Shown: positions 1 to 9,533, counted from the first letter of the stretch. The stretch is DNA of 64,000 bases from Rhizomicrobium sp. (GCA_037200385.1 JBBCGL010000001.1:3921418-3985417), one strand, 5' to 3'. The notes: generated from the sequence alone by a model not told the origin. A program made the numbers and translations.

Positions 1-1078
1 CAGCGACGCCCGCTTCGCCCAGGGCGATTCCAAGGAGCATTTTTCCTTCGTGGCGGGTTCGCCGACCCAGGGACGCATCAGCGGCGGCCGCACCTTCGTC
101 GGCGGCGTCTACGTCGAAAGCGCCCTGCATCTGGACGGCCTGCTGCTGACCGCGGGTCTGCGCGCCGATCAATGGGCCTCGACCGGCGGCCATCTGATCC
201 AGACGACCCTCGCGACCGGCATCGTGTCGGTGAACCAGACGACGCCGTCGCGCAGCGGCATCGTGCCGACCGCACGCCTCGGGTTGCGCCAGGATCTGGG
301 CGCGGGCTTTTATGTCCGGTCCGCGGCCTATGGCGGATTCCGCGCGCCCTCCCTCAACGAGCTCTACCGCCCGTTCCGCCTTGGCAACAATCTCACCGAG
401 GCCAATCCATCGCTCGCGCCCGAAAAGCTCTACGGCGCCGAGATCGGCCTGGGCCAGGAGGGCGAGACTTTTTCCTGGGACGCGACGGGCTTCTACAACC
501 AGCTCCACGGCGCCATCACCAATGTCACGGTCGGCCGCTGCCCGTCGCCGGATCCGGCGGTGGTCTGCCCCATCGTGGTGCCGGGCGTCGGCACCGTCAC
601 CAATGGCGGCACGCTGATCCAGCGCCAGAACGCCGGCAACATCCTCGCCTACGGCATCGAATCCGACGCGCAGTGGCATGTCGCGGACGGGTTGTCGCTG
701 CATGCGGCCTTCGACTATGTCGACGCCCATGTCGAAGGCGGTGCGGCCGCGGCGCAGCTCACCGGCAAGCGGCCGTCCCAGGCGCCGCGCTTCACCCTCA
801 CCGGCGGCGTCACGGCGGTGCCGTTCGCGCGTCTGACGCTCACCGCCGATCTGCGCTACGAGACCCTGCGCTATGCCGACGACCAGAACACGCTGGTCCT
901 GCCCGCAGCGACCACGGTCGATGCCCGGATCGCCTACCGGTTGTGGGACGGGCTCAGTGCGTATGTAGCGGGCGACAATCTGCTCAACGCCCGCGTCGCG
1001 ACCACCGAGAGCGCGGACCTTGTGACGAACTATGCATCGCCGCGCATCCTGCGGGTCGGACTTTCCTGGACGGAATGA
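1..1078 (+). CDS. TonB-dependent outer-membrane receptor, C-terminal part (5' end outside the window)
   Basis: The reading frame is open from base 2 to the TGA at 1076-1078, so only the last ~358 residues of a beta-barrel receptor are visible. The visible part has the alternating beta-strand pattern of a barrel. It also carries the mid-barrel signature FRAPSLNELYRPF followed by NPSLAPEKL, typical of TonB-dependent receptors, and ends on an aromatic barrel strand (VGLSW) near the C-terminus. The family imports siderophores, cobalamin or other large nutrients through the outer membrane using TonB energy. The ligand cannot be told from this part. The in-frame ATG at 50 is internal and should not be taken as the start. 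The CoA-transferase genes begin 59 bases downstream; a functional link is not evident. Confidence 0.9.
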   Translation, partial: SDARFAQGDSKEHFSFVAGSPTQGRISGGRTFVGGVYVESALHLDGLLLTAGLRADQWASTGGHLIQTTLATGIVSVNQTTPSRSGIVPTARLGLRQDLGAGFYVRSAAYGGFRAPSLNELYRPFRLGNNLTEANPSLAPEKLYGAEIGLGQEGETFSWDATGFYNQLHGAITNVTVGRCPSPDPAVVCPIVVPGVGTVTNGGTLIQRQNAGNILAYGIESDAQWHVADGLSLHAAFDYVDAHVEGGAAAAQLTGKRPSQAPRFTLTGGVTAVPFARLTLTADLRYETLRYADDQNTLVLPAATTVDARIAYRLWDGLSAYVAGDNLLNARVATTESADLVTNYASPRILRVGLSWTE

Positions 1079-1137
1079 CGCGCGCGAAGCGCCGCACGTC
1101 CCGCTATAGTGCGGGCCGCTCCTGATCCGGACCCATC

Positions 1138-1839
1138 ATGAAGAAAATCCATCCCGATGCGAAGACCGCGCTCGACGGTCTGCTGTTCGACGGCATGACC
1201 ATCATGTCGGGCGGCTTCGGCCTGTGCGGCATCCCCGAAACGCTGATCGCCGCCCTGGTCGCGTCGGGGGTCAAGGACCTCACCGTGATCTCGAACAATG
1301 CCGGGGTCGACGATTTCGGCCTCGGCCTGCTGCTGCAGACCCGCCAGATCAAGAAGATGGTCAGCTCCTATGTCGGCGAGAACGCGACCTTCGAGCGGCA
1401 ATACCTGGCCAAGGAGCTCGAGCTCGAATTCAATCCGCAGGGCACCCTCGCCGAGCGCATCCGCGCGGGCGGCGCCGGCATCCCCGGCTTCTACACCAAG
1501 ACCGGCGTCGGCACGCTGATCGCCGAGGGCAAGGAGCACAAGGAGTTCGGCGGCCAGACCTATATCCTGGAGACCGGCCTCGTCGCCGACCTCTCCATCG
1601 TCAAGGCCTGGAAGGGCGACGCCCAGGGCAACCTCGTCTTCCGCAAGACCGCGCGCAACTTCAACCCGATGATGGCGACGGCCGGCAAGGTCACCGTGGC
1701 CGAGGTCGAGGAGATCGTGCCCGTCGGATCCCTCGATCCCGACACGATCCACACGCCGGGCATCTACGTGCAGCGCATCCTGGCCGGTGCGGCCTACGAA
1801 AAGCGCATCGAGAAACGCACCGTGCGGGAGAACGCCTGA
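1138..1839 (+). CDS. scoA: 3-oxoacid (succinyl-CoA:acetoacetate) CoA-transferase subunit A
   Basis: This 233-residue protein is the alpha subunit of a two-subunit CoA-transferase that moves CoA between succinyl-CoA and acetoacetate in ketone-body and poly-hydroxybutyrate metabolism. Evidence is the early glycine-rich segment [13 protein letters not shown] (about residues 22-34), the SNNAG segment, and the GAGIPGFYT motif, all characteristic of the SCOT/AtoD-type A subunit, together with the normal length for the family. Its TGA stop overlaps the ATG of the B subunit by one base (TGATG), so the two are translationally coupled and made in equal amounts. AtoD-like substrate range is possible. 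Confidence 0.93.
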   Translation: MKKIHPDAKTALDGLLFDGMTIMSGGFGLCGIPETLIAALVASGVKDLTVISNNAGVDDFGLGLLLQTRQIKKMVSSYVGENATFERQYLAKELELEFNPQGTLAERIRAGGAGIPGFYTKTGVGTLIAEGKEHKEFGGQTYILETGLVADLSIVKAWKGDAQGNLVFRKTARNFNPMMATAGKVTVAEVEEIVPVGSLDPDTIHTPGIYVQRILAGAAYEKRIEKRTVRENA

Positions 1840-2468
1840 TGCCCTGGACCCGCGACGATCTCGCCAAGGTGGCCGCGCGCGAATTGCGCGACGGCTTCTA
1901 CGTCAATCTCGGCATCGGTATCCCGACACTGGTGGCGAACTACATCCCGGCCGGCATGGACGTCACGCTGCAGTCGGAGAACGGCATGCTCGGCATGGGA
2001 CCGTTCCCGCGCGAGAACGAGGTCGATGCCGACCTCATCAACGCCGGCAAGCAGACCATCACCGAGCTCGACCGCACCTCGTATTTCTCCTCCGCCGACA
2101 GCTTCGCGATGATCCGCGGCGGCCATATCGATCTGTCGATCCTCGGCGCGATGGAGGTGTCTGAGACCGGCGACCTTGCCAATTGGATGGTGCCGGGCAA
2201 GCTGGTGAAGGGCATGGGCGGCGCGATGGATCTCGTCGCCGGCGTCAAGCGCTGCGTCGTGACGATGGACCACACCGACAAGGCGGGCAATTCCAAGCTG
2301 CTCAAGGCCTGCACCTTGCCGCTCACAGGCCAGCGCTGCGTGCACCGGATCGTCACCAATCTCGGCGTGTTCGACGTGGTGCCGGGCGGCCTCAAGCTCG
2401 CGGAGCTCGCGCCCGGCGTGACGCAGGACGAGATCACGGCGAAGACGCAGGCGACGCTGGTCCGGTAG
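1839..2468 (+). CDS. scoB: 3-oxoacid CoA-transferase subunit B
   Basis: This 209-residue beta subunit carries the catalytic glutamate in the conserved segment [12 protein letters not shown] (Glu47). That residue forms the glutamyl-CoA thioester intermediate in this family. Further family marks are [13 protein letters not shown] near the N-terminus and [10 protein letters not shown] in the middle. The ATG at 1839 is chosen because it overlaps the stop of subunit A and gives the usual subunit length; the open frame upstream is only a shadow of subunit A. The two genes look like a simple two-gene operon with no further gene on this strand before 3852. Confidence 0.94.
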   Translation: MPWTRDDLAKVAARELRDGFYVNLGIGIPTLVANYIPAGMDVTLQSENGMLGMGPFPRENEVDADLINAGKQTITELDRTSYFSSADSFAMIRGGHIDLSILGAMEVSETGDLANWMVPGKLVKGMGGAMDLVAGVKRCVVTMDHTDKAGNSKLLKACTLPLTGQRCVHRIVTNLGVFDVVPGGLKLAELAPGVTQDEITAKTQATLVR

Positions 2469-2759
2469 CGTCGCCAGAGGCGCGCTTCACGACAAAAGCA
2501 GGATGATCTCCGGTCCCAGCAAGAGACCCGATTCAGCCGTCCGGGCAGGTACGACGCGTAGGCTGGGACTGGCCCAAGGCAGCCTTGCCTGCGGTCCATT
2601 GCGGTTGGCCGATGTCGCCAGTGGCGACTGGATTTTCGTCTGCATGAGGATCTCCTTATGGGTTGTCCATATGCAGTACTGCTACCTGTAGTTGTGTTAA
2701 TACACGGATAACGCCTGTATAATTAACCGTTCCATTAAAATCTTACGCAATGCCTGCGC
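2469..2759. other. intergenic region with an AT-rich inverted repeat and an isolated TATAAT
   Basis: No convincing gene lies here. From about 2640 the base composition drops well below the neighbourhood. Arms TTAATACA (2697-2704) and TGTATAATTAA (2716-2726) form an imperfect inverted repeat, and a perfect TATAAT hexamer sits at 2718-2723 on the plus strand. No well-spaced -35 is obvious (TTGTGT at 2692-2697 is 20 bases away). The next gene on the plus strand is more than 1.1 kb away, so a transcript from here would run antisense to the TraB-family gene. The element could instead be a terminator for one of the two converging genes. Confidence 0.4.
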
Positions 2760-3710
2760 TCATGGTCCGCTTACGGTCAGGCCGGCTGCTTCTAGCCGCT
2801 CCAGCACGCCGCCCTTGCGCAGGAAGAAGCCCATCGGTAGCACCGCGAAGGTCTTGCCCGGCTTGTTCAGCGCCGCGAGGATCGCTTTCGCCATGTCGCG
2901 GTTCGCGGTCTCGCGCAGGACGCTGTAGGCCGCGTTCTGCCCCAGGCAATCGTCCAGCCGCGTCTCGAAGTAATGCGCCTTGACGCCGGCGAGGTCGCCG
3001 ACCGCCCAGGCATTGGCGGCCGCCACGGCATGCGTCGAAGCGGTATCGACGTCATTGATCGCGAAGTCGAGGCAGGCGCGATGGGCCTCCGGCGTCATCT
3101 TCGGGATGTCGTGGACGACGCCCATCGCCGGGTATACCGCGACCGTCTGCGTCGGCACGCCTTCGTGGCTGGCGAGGCTCTCCATCGTCTTTTGCGGGCC
3201 GTTTGCCGTGAGCTGCGCGAAATCCCAATAGTCGCTTTCCAGGCGGAGTGCCGCGACGCCGCCAAGAAATTCGCTATAGCGGTCCGCGTCGCGTCCGATG
3301 CGGGTGCGCGCGGCGATGAAGCGCGTCCTGAGCGGCTCGGGCAGCGTCGACTCCAGCGTCGTGCCATCCGGCTGCTCAAGCGTGTCCATGTGCCAAGTCC
3401 AGAACCACAGCCCCTCGACGATGCCCACTTCGGCGCGCGGCGGAAGCAGCATGGCGCTCGAGCCTTTCAGCAGGGCCGCGACTTGGCTGCTGTCCCATTT
3501 CATGTCCTTCGGCACCGGCGAGACCGTCGGAAGGATCCAGACCTCGGCACTGTTCCTCGCGACATGCCAGAGCGCAGGCCCGCCGTTGCCGGGCGTGACG
3601 ACCACCGTCTCGACATTCGACCAGTCCTGCACCGGCGCGCCGCTCGGCGCCTGGGCCAGCGCCGGAGCGAACACGGCCGCGAGTCCGAGAGCGGCAACAC
3701 GAAGTTTCAT
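2760..3710 (-). CDS. TraB/GumN-family secreted protein
   Basis: The 316-residue product begins with a cleavable signal peptide (MKLRVAALGLAAVFAPALAQ) and matches the TraB/GumN pattern: an N-terminal GPALWHVARNSAEVWIL segment, a following SPVPKDMKW, and a C-terminal AVLPMGFFLRKGGVLERLEAAG. Members have a haem-binding-like or Tiki-like fold; their cellular role in bacteria is not settled, and the protein is expected in the periplasm. The start at 3710 is preferred over the ATG at 3779 because of the signal peptide and the strong TGGAGGAG site just upstream. Residues 34-40 read ETVVVTP, which looks like a TonB box although this is not a receptor. It is divergent from parA. Confidence 0.85.
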   Translation of the reverse strand: MKLRVAALGLAAVFAPALAQAPSGAPVQDWSNVETVVVTPGNGGPALWHVARNSAEVWILPTVSPVPKDMKWDSSQVAALLKGSSAMLLPPRAEVGIVEGLWFWTWHMDTLEQPDGTTLESTLPEPLRTRFIAARTRIGRDADRYSEFLGGVAALRLESDYWDFAQLTANGPQKTMESLASHEGVPTQTVAVYPAMGVVHDIPKMTPEAHRACLDFAINDVDTASTHAVAAANAWAVGDLAGVKAHYFETRLDDCLGQNAAYSVLRETANRDMAKAILAALNKPGKTFAVLPMGFFLRKGGVLERLEAAGLTVSGP

Positions 3711-3851
3711 GGCTCCTCCACGCGCATTTCGAAGAAAATTCGACGCCAAACAGATGCAATTGCGCGGCTTTGCCTTCAACCCGGCGTAACGCCTGCCGCT
3801 CTAGCGTCGAAGCCAGCATATCCGGCCGGCGCGTCCGGCCAAGGGGGCGAC

Positions 3852-4724
3852 ATGCATGTCCTGGTATTGGCGTCGCAAAAGGGCGGCTCGGGCAAGACCA
3901 CGCTGTCGGGCCATCTCGCGGTCGAAGCGGTGTCGGCGGGCATCGGTCCGGTGGCGCTGATCGACACCGATCCGCAAGGCTCGCTCTCGCATTGGTGGAA
4001 CGCGCGCCAGTCGCCGACGCCGCATTTCGCCAAGGTCGGCCTGTTCGAGCTGGGCGAAGCTTTGGCGCAGCTGCGCAATTCCGGCATCCGCCTCGCCGTG
4101 ATCGACACCCCGCCCGCGATCACCGCCTCGATCTCGCAGGTGGTCGCCTTTGCCGATCTTGTCGCGGTGCCGACGCGGCCGAGCCCGCACGACCTGCGCG
4201 CCGTCGGCGCCACGGTCGACATCGCCGAGCGCCATGGCAAGCCGGTGATCTTCGTCATCAATGCGGCCACGCCGCGGGCCCGCATCACCGGCGAGGCGGC
4301 GGTCGCGCTCTCGCAGCACGGCACCGTCGCGCCGGTCACGCTGCATCATCGGGTGGATTTCGCCGCCAGCATGGTGGACGGCCGCACCGTCGGCGAGGTC
4401 GTCGCAAAGTCGCAATCGGCCAAGGAAGTGCGCGATCTGTGGCTCTATATCCAGGACCGTCTCTCGCGGCTTACCGGCGATCCCAAGCTGCTGCCCGAGA
4501 TACGTCCCGTCCATTTCGCGATCGACGCCTTGTCGCCCTCCGACGAAATCCGCCCGCCGCCGGTCCTTGTGCCGGAGCGCGCGGAAGAGACCTCGTCGAT
4601 CCCGCCGCCGCTGCTGCCCGAACGCCGTTTCGTCGGCGAGCGCCGCACCAGCCTGGCGCCGTTCGGTGGTGCCGACCGCCGCGCCCATCCCTTCGGCCGC
4701 CGCGCCAGCGACCGCCCGCAATAG
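3852..4724 (+). CDS. orphan ParA/MinD-family P-loop ATPase
   Basis: This 290-residue protein is a deviant-Walker-A ATPase. It has KGGSGKTT at about residues 10-17, LIDTDPQGS as the switch region, and LAVIDTPP as Walker B. Such ATPases position plasmids, chromosomes, chemoreceptor arrays or other cargo by ATP-driven dimerisation on DNA or membrane. The last ~70 residues are rich in Pro and Arg (EIRPPP, RRFVGERR) and probably disordered. No ParB or parS is present. The partner is instead the next gene, whose start lies ten bases downstream. The ATG at 3852 follows AAGGGGGCGAC and places the P-loop normally; the longer upstream frame is spurious. Confidence 0.9.
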   Translation: MHVLVLASQKGGSGKTTLSGHLAVEAVSAGIGPVALIDTDPQGSLSHWWNARQSPTPHFAKVGLFELGEALAQLRNSGIRLAVIDTPPAITASISQVVAFADLVAVPTRPSPHDLRAVGATVDIAERHGKPVIFVINAATPRARITGEAAVALSQHGTVAPVTLHHRVDFAASMVDGRTVGEVVAKSQSAKEVRDLWLYIQDRLSRLTGDPKLLPEIRPVHFAIDALSPSDEIRPPPVLVPERAEETSSIPPPLLPERRFVGERRTSLAPFGGADRRAHPFGRRASDRPQ

Positions 4725-4733
4725 GAGACCCGT

Positions 4734-5072
4734 GTGAGCTCGCAACGCTTTGCGCCCATCACCTCCGCCCTGTTCGCCCGCAAGGGCGACGCGACGCCGT
4801 CGGCCGTCCAGGCCAAGCCGTCCCTGCTTTGGACCCGCGAACCACCGCTCGCCGACCCGCCGCCGGCCGGCAAGCCGCACCGCATGATGGTGACGCTGAG
4901 CCCTGCCGACTTCGAAAAGCTCGGCATCGCCGCGGTGAAAAAGGGCGTGACCCGGCATCAGATCCTGCACGTCGCGCTCGATGCGCATCTGGAGCGCCTC
5001 AAGCGCGAATATGGCGGCTGCGGCTGTATGGCGCTGGGCGGCGGCTGCACGGAGGACTGCGGCGCGCCATAA
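4734..5072 (+). CDS. small ribbon-helix-helix-like ParA partner with a cysteine-rich tail
   Basis: This 112-residue protein starts at a GTG preceded by AGGAG, which overlaps the parA stop, so the genes are co-translated. Residues ~1-47 are low-complexity and Pro-rich. Residues ~49-90 read as strand-helix-helix (MMVTLSPADFEKLG, then TRHQILHVALDAHLERLK), the pattern of an Arc/MetJ-type ribbon-helix-helix DNA-binding domain. The tail holds a CxC-x6-C-x3-C cluster (CGCMALGGGCTEDC), which could bind a metal or a 2Fe-2S/4Fe-4S cluster. Ribbon-helix-helix adaptors such as ParG and CopG-like proteins partner ParA in some segregation systems, so this is likely the DNA-binding or cargo-adaptor half of the pair. 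Fold assignment is by eye. Confidence 0.7.
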   Translation: MSSQRFAPITSALFARKGDATPSAVQAKPSLLWTREPPLADPPPAGKPHRMMVTLSPADFEKLGIAAVKKGVTRHQILHVALDAHLERLKREYGGCGCMALGGGCTEDCGAP

Positions 5073-5101
5073 TTCGGGGCGCAAACGCTGCGGCGCCGCA
5101 T

Positions 5102-5941
5102 TTAGGCGCCGAACGGCACGATCTTGTTGCCCGCGTCGTGTCCGATATCGGCGGCGCCGAGATAGGCGATGCCCGAAACATCGCACCAATGCCGCACGAT
5201 CTCTTCCGGCGTCTGGCCGAATTCCGGATCGTTGGGCGGTATGTCGCTGACCCGCCCCAGGCGGATCCCGGCGACCTTGCGCATCTCCGCCGTCGACGTC
5301 ACATGAAACATCAGACGGTCGAGGGCATAAAGATGCTCCGAAACCTCTTCGACCATCACCACATGTCCCGCAAGATCGGGCATCAGCGGCGTGCCGACCA
5401 GCATGCTGAGGATGGTGAGATTGAGCGCGACGGCCGGCCGCGTCCCGTCCAGCGACGGCTCCAGGGTACTTCTTTCCTTGTCGACCAGCCACGACAAGAC
5501 ACGCTTCACAGCCGTCTCGCCATGCGATCGCCGCATGTCGTGAGGGATCGGTCCATGCGCGGCGCGAAAGCCGTGCTTGTACAGACCCGCCAGCAGAAAG
5601 CCGCCGTCGCTATAGCCGAGATAGGTCTTGTCCCGCGCGACCGGCGACAATCCGGCCAACACCGTCTCCGCGATGCGGCCCGAGCCGTAGCCGCCGCGCG
5701 CGAACCACAGCGCGTCGAACGCCGGGTCGTTGGCATATTCGAGGAACGCTGCCGCCCGCGCCGCGTCGTCGCCGGCGAAATGCCCCGACGATAGAAAGCA
5801 CTGCGGATGGAAGACAACGTCTGCGCGGTCGCCGAAAGCGTCGCGCGCAAGCGCGGCCACTTGGCCGGCCGTATCGGGATGCAGCCGTGCCGCCGGTGCG
5901 ACGATGCCGATCCTAACCTTCGCCAAATCCGATCCGCCCAT
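5102..5941 (-). CDS. ldcA: LD-carboxypeptidase (peptidase S66 family)
   Basis: The 279-residue enzyme removes the terminal D-alanine from murein tetrapeptides (an L,D bond) during peptidoglycan recycling in the cytoplasm. Visible family features are WFARGGYGSGRI at about residues 79-90, the nucleophile elbow YLGYSDGG with Ser111, an acidic patch MVEEVSEHLYALDR with the expected catalytic Glu, and a C-terminal GHDAGN with the catalytic His268. No signal peptide is present, as expected for LdcA. It is divergent from the Mpl/MurC-like ligase 42 bases away, and the pair fits a recycling function. Confidence 0.92.
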   Translation of the reverse strand: MGGSDLAKVRIGIVAPAARLHPDTAGQVAALARDAFGDRADVVFHPQCFLSSGHFAGDDAARAAAFLEYANDPAFDALWFARGGYGSGRIAETVLAGLSPVARDKTYLGYSDGGFLLAGLYKHGFRAAHGPIPHDMRRSHGETAVKRVLSWLVDKERSTLEPSLDGTRPAVALNLTILSMLVGTPLMPDLAGHVVMVEEVSEHLYALDRLMFHVTSTAEMRKVAGIRLGRVSDIPPNDPEFGQTPEEIVRHWCDVSGIAYLGAADIGHDAGNKIVPFGA

Positions 5942-5983
5942 GCCCTTGTTGTCATCGCTGCCTTCGGCTTATAGCGTCCGGCG

Positions 5984-7387
5984 ATGACCTCAGACAGGCC
6001 CTACTTTTTCTGCGGCGTCGGCGGCAGCGGCATGCTTCCGCTGGCGCTGATCCTCAAGGCGCGCGGCCGCACGGTCCGCGGCTCGGACCGCGCCCTCGAC
6101 CAGGGCCGCCTCGCCGAAAAGTTCGACTACATCCGCCGCGCCGGCATCGTACTTTTCCCGCAGGACGGCAGCGGCGTGACCGGTGCCGACACCATCGTCG
6201 TCACCTCCGCCGCGGTCGAGGAGACGATCCCCGACGTCCAGGCGGCGCGCCGCATCGGCGCCGGATTGATGCTGCGGGCCGAGCTGCTGTCGCAGCTCTT
6301 CAACGAAGCGCCCAACGCGATCGGCGTCGCCGGCACCTCGGGCAAGTCCACCACCACCGGCATGATCGGCTGGGTCCTTTCGGCCTGCGGCCTCGATCCC
6401 ACGGTGATGAACGGCGCGGTGATGCGCAATTTCGCGACGCCCGAAGCGCCCTTCGCCAGCGCCCTGGTGGGCCATGGCGATCTCTTCGTCAGCGAGGTCG
6501 ACGAAAGCGACGGCTCGATCGCCCGTTATCATGCGCGCATCGCCGTGCTCAACAACATCGCGCTCGACCACAAATCGATGGACGAACTGCGCGCGCTGTT
6601 CCGCGCGTTCGTCGCGCGATCGGAGATCGCGATCCTCAATCTCGACAACGAGGAGACCGCGGCGCTCGCCGCGGAGCTGCCGGCGGCGCGCCGCCTGACC
6701 TACAGCATCGCCAACACCAAGGCCGATCTCCTGGCACAGGACGTCCAGCCGCTGCCGGACGGCATCGCCTTCACCGTCAGCGAGCGCAACGGCGCCAGCG
6801 CCGTGCCGGTCCGCCTCGAAGTGCCCGGCCGTCACAATGTCTCCAACGCATTGGCGGCACTCGGCGCGGCGCGCGCCGCCGGCGTCGCGCTGGCCGAGGC
6901 CGCCGAAGCGCTGTCGCGCTTCGCCGGGATCCGCCGCCGTCTCGAAGTCGCCGGAACCGCCGGCGGCGTCACGGTGATCGACGATTTCGCGCACAACCCG
7001 GACAAGATCGCCGCCACGCTGGCTACTTTGCATGACTTCCCGGGCCGCCTGCTCGTCATGTTTCAGCCGCATGGCTTTGGACCCCTGAAGCTCATGAAGG
7101 ATCAGTTCATCGCGGTTTTCGCCAGCAATCTGGGGCCTGCCGACGTCCTCCTCATGCCCGAGCCGGTCTATTTCGGCGGCACGGCGGACCGCAGCGTTTC
7201 CTCGGTCGACATCGTGCGCGGCGTTGAAGCGGCGGGGCGCGAGGCTTACGTCTTCGCCGATCGCGAGGCGTGCCTGCCCAAGCTGCTCGAATTGGCGGCC
7301 GACGGCGACCGCATCGTGATCATGGGTGCGCGCGACGACACGCTGTCGCAATTCGCGGCTTCTTTGCTGGCGCGGCTGGCGAATTGA
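5984..7387 (+). CDS. Mur-ligase family protein, Mpl/MurC-like (UDP-MurNAc ligase)
   Basis: This 467-residue ligase has the three-domain Mur architecture. The N-terminal UDP-binding loop is [14 protein letters not shown] (residues ~11-24). The ATP P-loop is [13 protein letters not shown] (~113-125), followed by the EVDESDGSI acidic motif and the central VLNNIALDH. The C-terminal domain has [14 protein letters not shown]. The order and the GSGM loop match MurC and Mpl rather than MurD/E/F. Mpl reattaches recovered murein tripeptide to UDP-MurNAc, which suits the adjacent LD-carboxypeptidase. A division-gene mraY/murG context is absent, so an essential MurC is less likely. The P-loop reads GTSGKSTT, where MurC and Mpl usually have GTHGKTTT, so substrate or kinetics may differ. 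Confidence 0.8.
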   Translation: MTSDRPYFFCGVGGSGMLPLALILKARGRTVRGSDRALDQGRLAEKFDYIRRAGIVLFPQDGSGVTGADTIVVTSAAVEETIPDVQAARRIGAGLMLRAELLSQLFNEAPNAIGVAGTSGKSTTTGMIGWVLSACGLDPTVMNGAVMRNFATPEAPFASALVGHGDLFVSEVDESDGSIARYHARIAVLNNIALDHKSMDELRALFRAFVARSEIAILNLDNEETAALAAELPAARRLTYSIANTKADLLAQDVQPLPDGIAFTVSERNGASAVPVRLEVPGRHNVSNALAALGAARAAGVALAEAAEALSRFAGIRRRLEVAGTAGGVTVIDDFAHNPDKIAATLATLHDFPGRLLVMFQPHGFGPLKLMKDQFIAVFASNLGPADVLLMPEPVYFGGTADRSVSSVDIVRGVEAAGREAYVFADREACLPKLLELAADGDRIVIMGARDDTLSQFAASLLARLAN

Positions 7388-7405
7388 TTTTCAAGGCGAG
7401 GGCGC

Positions 7406-8824
7406 ATGAGCGGTGAAGGTCTGGCGACGCGGCGGCTGCCCCTGCCGACCATTGTCGTCTTCTCGTTCTCGATAATGCCGGTGGCCTCGCTCGGCGTCGT
7501 GCTGTTCGTTTATCTGCCGCCCTATCTCGCCGGTCATCTCGGCATGTCGCTCGGCGCCGTCGGCGCCATCTGGGCTTCGGTGCGCATCGCCGATCTGTTC
7601 GTCGATCCGCTGCTCGGTCATCTCATGGACCGCACGCAGACCCGCTTCGGCCGCTATCGCGTCTGGCTCGCCGCCGGCGTGCCGGTCTTCATGCTGGCGA
7701 CCTACATGCTGTTCCTGGCGCCCAAGGGCATCGGCCGCGTCTATCTGTTCGTCTGGCTGTTCGTCTATTACCTGGGCAATTCGGTGCTCACGCTGTCGCA
7801 GCAGGCCTGGAGCGCGACGCTGGCGACCGCCTATGACGAGCGCAGCCGCGTTTTCGGCATCGGCGTCGCGGTCGGCGTGGTGGCCACGGTCGCCACGATC
7901 CTGATCCCGACATTGGCGCCGCTCTTCGGCCTCAGCAACGCGCAGGGCGTGCAGGCGATGGGGCTGGCGATGGTCGTCCTGACGCCGGTCTCGGTCTGGC
8001 TGGCGGTGTGGCGCACGCCCGAGCGGATCAACCGGACGCTCGATCACCGCTTCGAGCTGAAGGACTATTGGGAGATCGTTTCCAAGCCCGAAGTCGTCCG
8101 TCTGTTCCTCGCCCAGGTCGCGCTGACTCTCGGTCCCGGCTGGATGAGCGCGATGTATCTCTTCTATTTCCACGATGCGCGGGGCTACACGCTTCAGCAG
8201 TCCTCGATCCTGCTGCTTGTCTATATCCTGATCGGCGTCGCCGGCGCGCCGCTCACCGCGAAGCTCTCGGCCCGCATCGGCAAGCATCGCGCGCTGATAT
8301 TCACCACCATCGCTTTCTCGCTGGCATTGCTCACCATCCCGCTGGTGCCGTGGGGCAATCTCTATGCGGCGATCCCGATCATGGCCTGGTGCGGCTTCAT
8401 GGCGGCCGGCTTCGGGCTCACCATCAATGCGATGATGGCCGATGTCGGCGACGAGATCCGCCTCCACCAGGGCAAGGAGCGGGTGAGCCTGCTCTATTCG
8501 CTGCTTACCTTCGCCGCCAAGCTCACGGCCGCCTTCGCCATCGGCCTGTCGCTCCCCCTGCTGCAATTCTTCGGTTACACCGCCGCGGAGGGCGCGCACA
8601 ACACGCCGTCCGCCATACGCGCGCTCGAATGGATATTCGTCGTCGGTCCGATCCTGTTCGTGATGCTGGGCGGCGTCTGCGTCCTGGGCTGGCGTCTCGA
8701 TGCCGCGCGCCATGCGCAGATCTGCAAGGAGCTCGATGCCCGCGACGCCGCGGCGCTCGGCGAGGCGGCGCTCGTCGGCGGTCTCGGCGCGGCACCGGTC
8801 GTGCTCGCCGCCGAGGAAAATTGA
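7406..8824 (+). CDS. MFS transporter of the glycoside-pentoside-hexuronide:cation symporter (GPH/MelB-like) family
   Basis: The 472-residue protein has about twelve hydrophobic segments. The first loop carries [20 protein letters not shown], the classic GPH/MelB signature with the cation-site aspartates. A second symmetrical half starts near residue 235, and the C-terminal tail is short and cytosolic. Family members import sugars, glycosides or uronates with Na+ or H+. It starts 18 bases after the Mpl-like ligase with a GGCGAGG site, so the two are probably co-transcribed. The neighbourhood suggests a cell-wall sugar or muropeptide as a possible substrate, but the sequence alone does not show this. 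Confidence 0.88.
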   Translation: MSGEGLATRRLPLPTIVVFSFSIMPVASLGVVLFVYLPPYLAGHLGMSLGAVGAIWASVRIADLFVDPLLGHLMDRTQTRFGRYRVWLAAGVPVFMLATYMLFLAPKGIGRVYLFVWLFVYYLGNSVLTLSQQAWSATLATAYDERSRVFGIGVAVGVVATVATILIPTLAPLFGLSNAQGVQAMGLAMVVLTPVSVWLAVWRTPERINRTLDHRFELKDYWEIVSKPEVVRLFLAQVALTLGPGWMSAMYLFYFHDARGYTLQQSSILLLVYILIGVAGAPLTAKLSARIGKHRALIFTTIAFSLALLTIPLVPWGNLYAAIPIMAWCGFMAAGFGLTINAMMADVGDEIRLHQGKERVSLLYSLLTFAAKLTAAFAIGLSLPLLQFFGYTAAEGAHNTPSAIRALEWIFVVGPILFVMLGGVCVLGWRLDAARHAQICKELDARDAAALGEAALVGGLGAAPVVLAAEEN

Positions 8825-8825
8825 G

Positions 8826-9503
8826 CTACGGCGTGGCCTCGTTCGCGGCCTTCGCGGCGTCGTTCGCCGGCTCGGCGTTGAACCCAGCCTGCGTGATGAC
8901 GACCTTATAGGTCGCGCCCTCTGCGAGCGGCATGTAGTTCGCCGAGCCGAAGCGCCGGTCTTCGGTGTAGAAATTCGCCAACAGCCAGTTCACCCAGCTC
9001 TCCGGCATGTATCTGTCGACCGCGGGCTTGCCCGCGAGATCGCAGGACGTGATCGGCTTGCCGTTGCCGCGCTCGGCCGTCGAATATTTGTTGGACACCT
9101 GGTCCAGCGTGTAGGTCGCGTCCAGCCCCAGCACGTTCGCCCAGGCCTTCCACTTCTGCACCCGTCCCCCGATCAGCCACTCGTCGCCTTGGATCGTGCA
9201 GGTCTGCGTCGGAATGTTGCCGTCCAGCCGCTTGACCGTGACCTGGTAGAGGCTCTGCGCGGGATTGACCGCTTTGACGCTCACCTCGGCGACCGGTTTT
9301 TCGTATGTCAGCCGGGAGAAGAGCTGCATGTTAAGGCCGACGAGGCTCAGCGCCAGGCCGATCGCGCCGATCGTGGTGCCGCCGACGACATGCCGTCCGC
9401 CGCGCCCGACATGGCCGCGGAACAGATGCCCCGCGCCGCTCACGATGAAGAGGCCGCCGAACACCGCGACCAGTGCCGGTATGATCCACCAGAAAATCCC
9501 CAC
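8826..9503 (-). CDS. hypothetical membrane-anchored protein
   Basis: I do not recognise this 225-residue protein. Two hydrophobic helices occupy the first ~60 residues ([21 protein letters not shown] and [20 protein letters not shown]). A soluble, probably periplasmic or cytoplasmic mixed alpha/beta region follows, containing [21 protein letters not shown] and [15 protein letters not shown]. The latter resembles conserved hypothetical proteins sometimes annotated as multidrug-efflux associated. The GTG at 9503 is preferred to the TTG at 9515 because GGAGGT lies five bases before it. The gene converges on the symporter with a one-base gap and is divergent from the SDR gene. Confidence 0.75.
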   Translation of the reverse strand: MGIFWWIIPALVAVFGGLFIVSGAGHLFRGHVGRGGRHVVGGTTIGAIGLALSLVGLNMQLFSRLTYEKPVAEVSVKAVNPAQSLYQVTVKRLDGNIPTQTCTIQGDEWLIGGRVQKWKAWANVLGLDATYTLDQVSNKYSTAERGNGKPITSCDLAGKPAVDRYMPESWVNWLLANFYTEDRRFGSANYMPLAEGATYKVVITQAGFNAEPANDAAKAANEATP

Positions 9504-9533
9504 GGCTACCTCCAAAGGACACGCCCCGGAAAC

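Noticed and set aside
2503-2691. A possible 62-residue gene after the CoA-transferase
   Set aside because: There is no convincing ribosome site, the composition is random, and no hydrophobic or domain pattern is seen.
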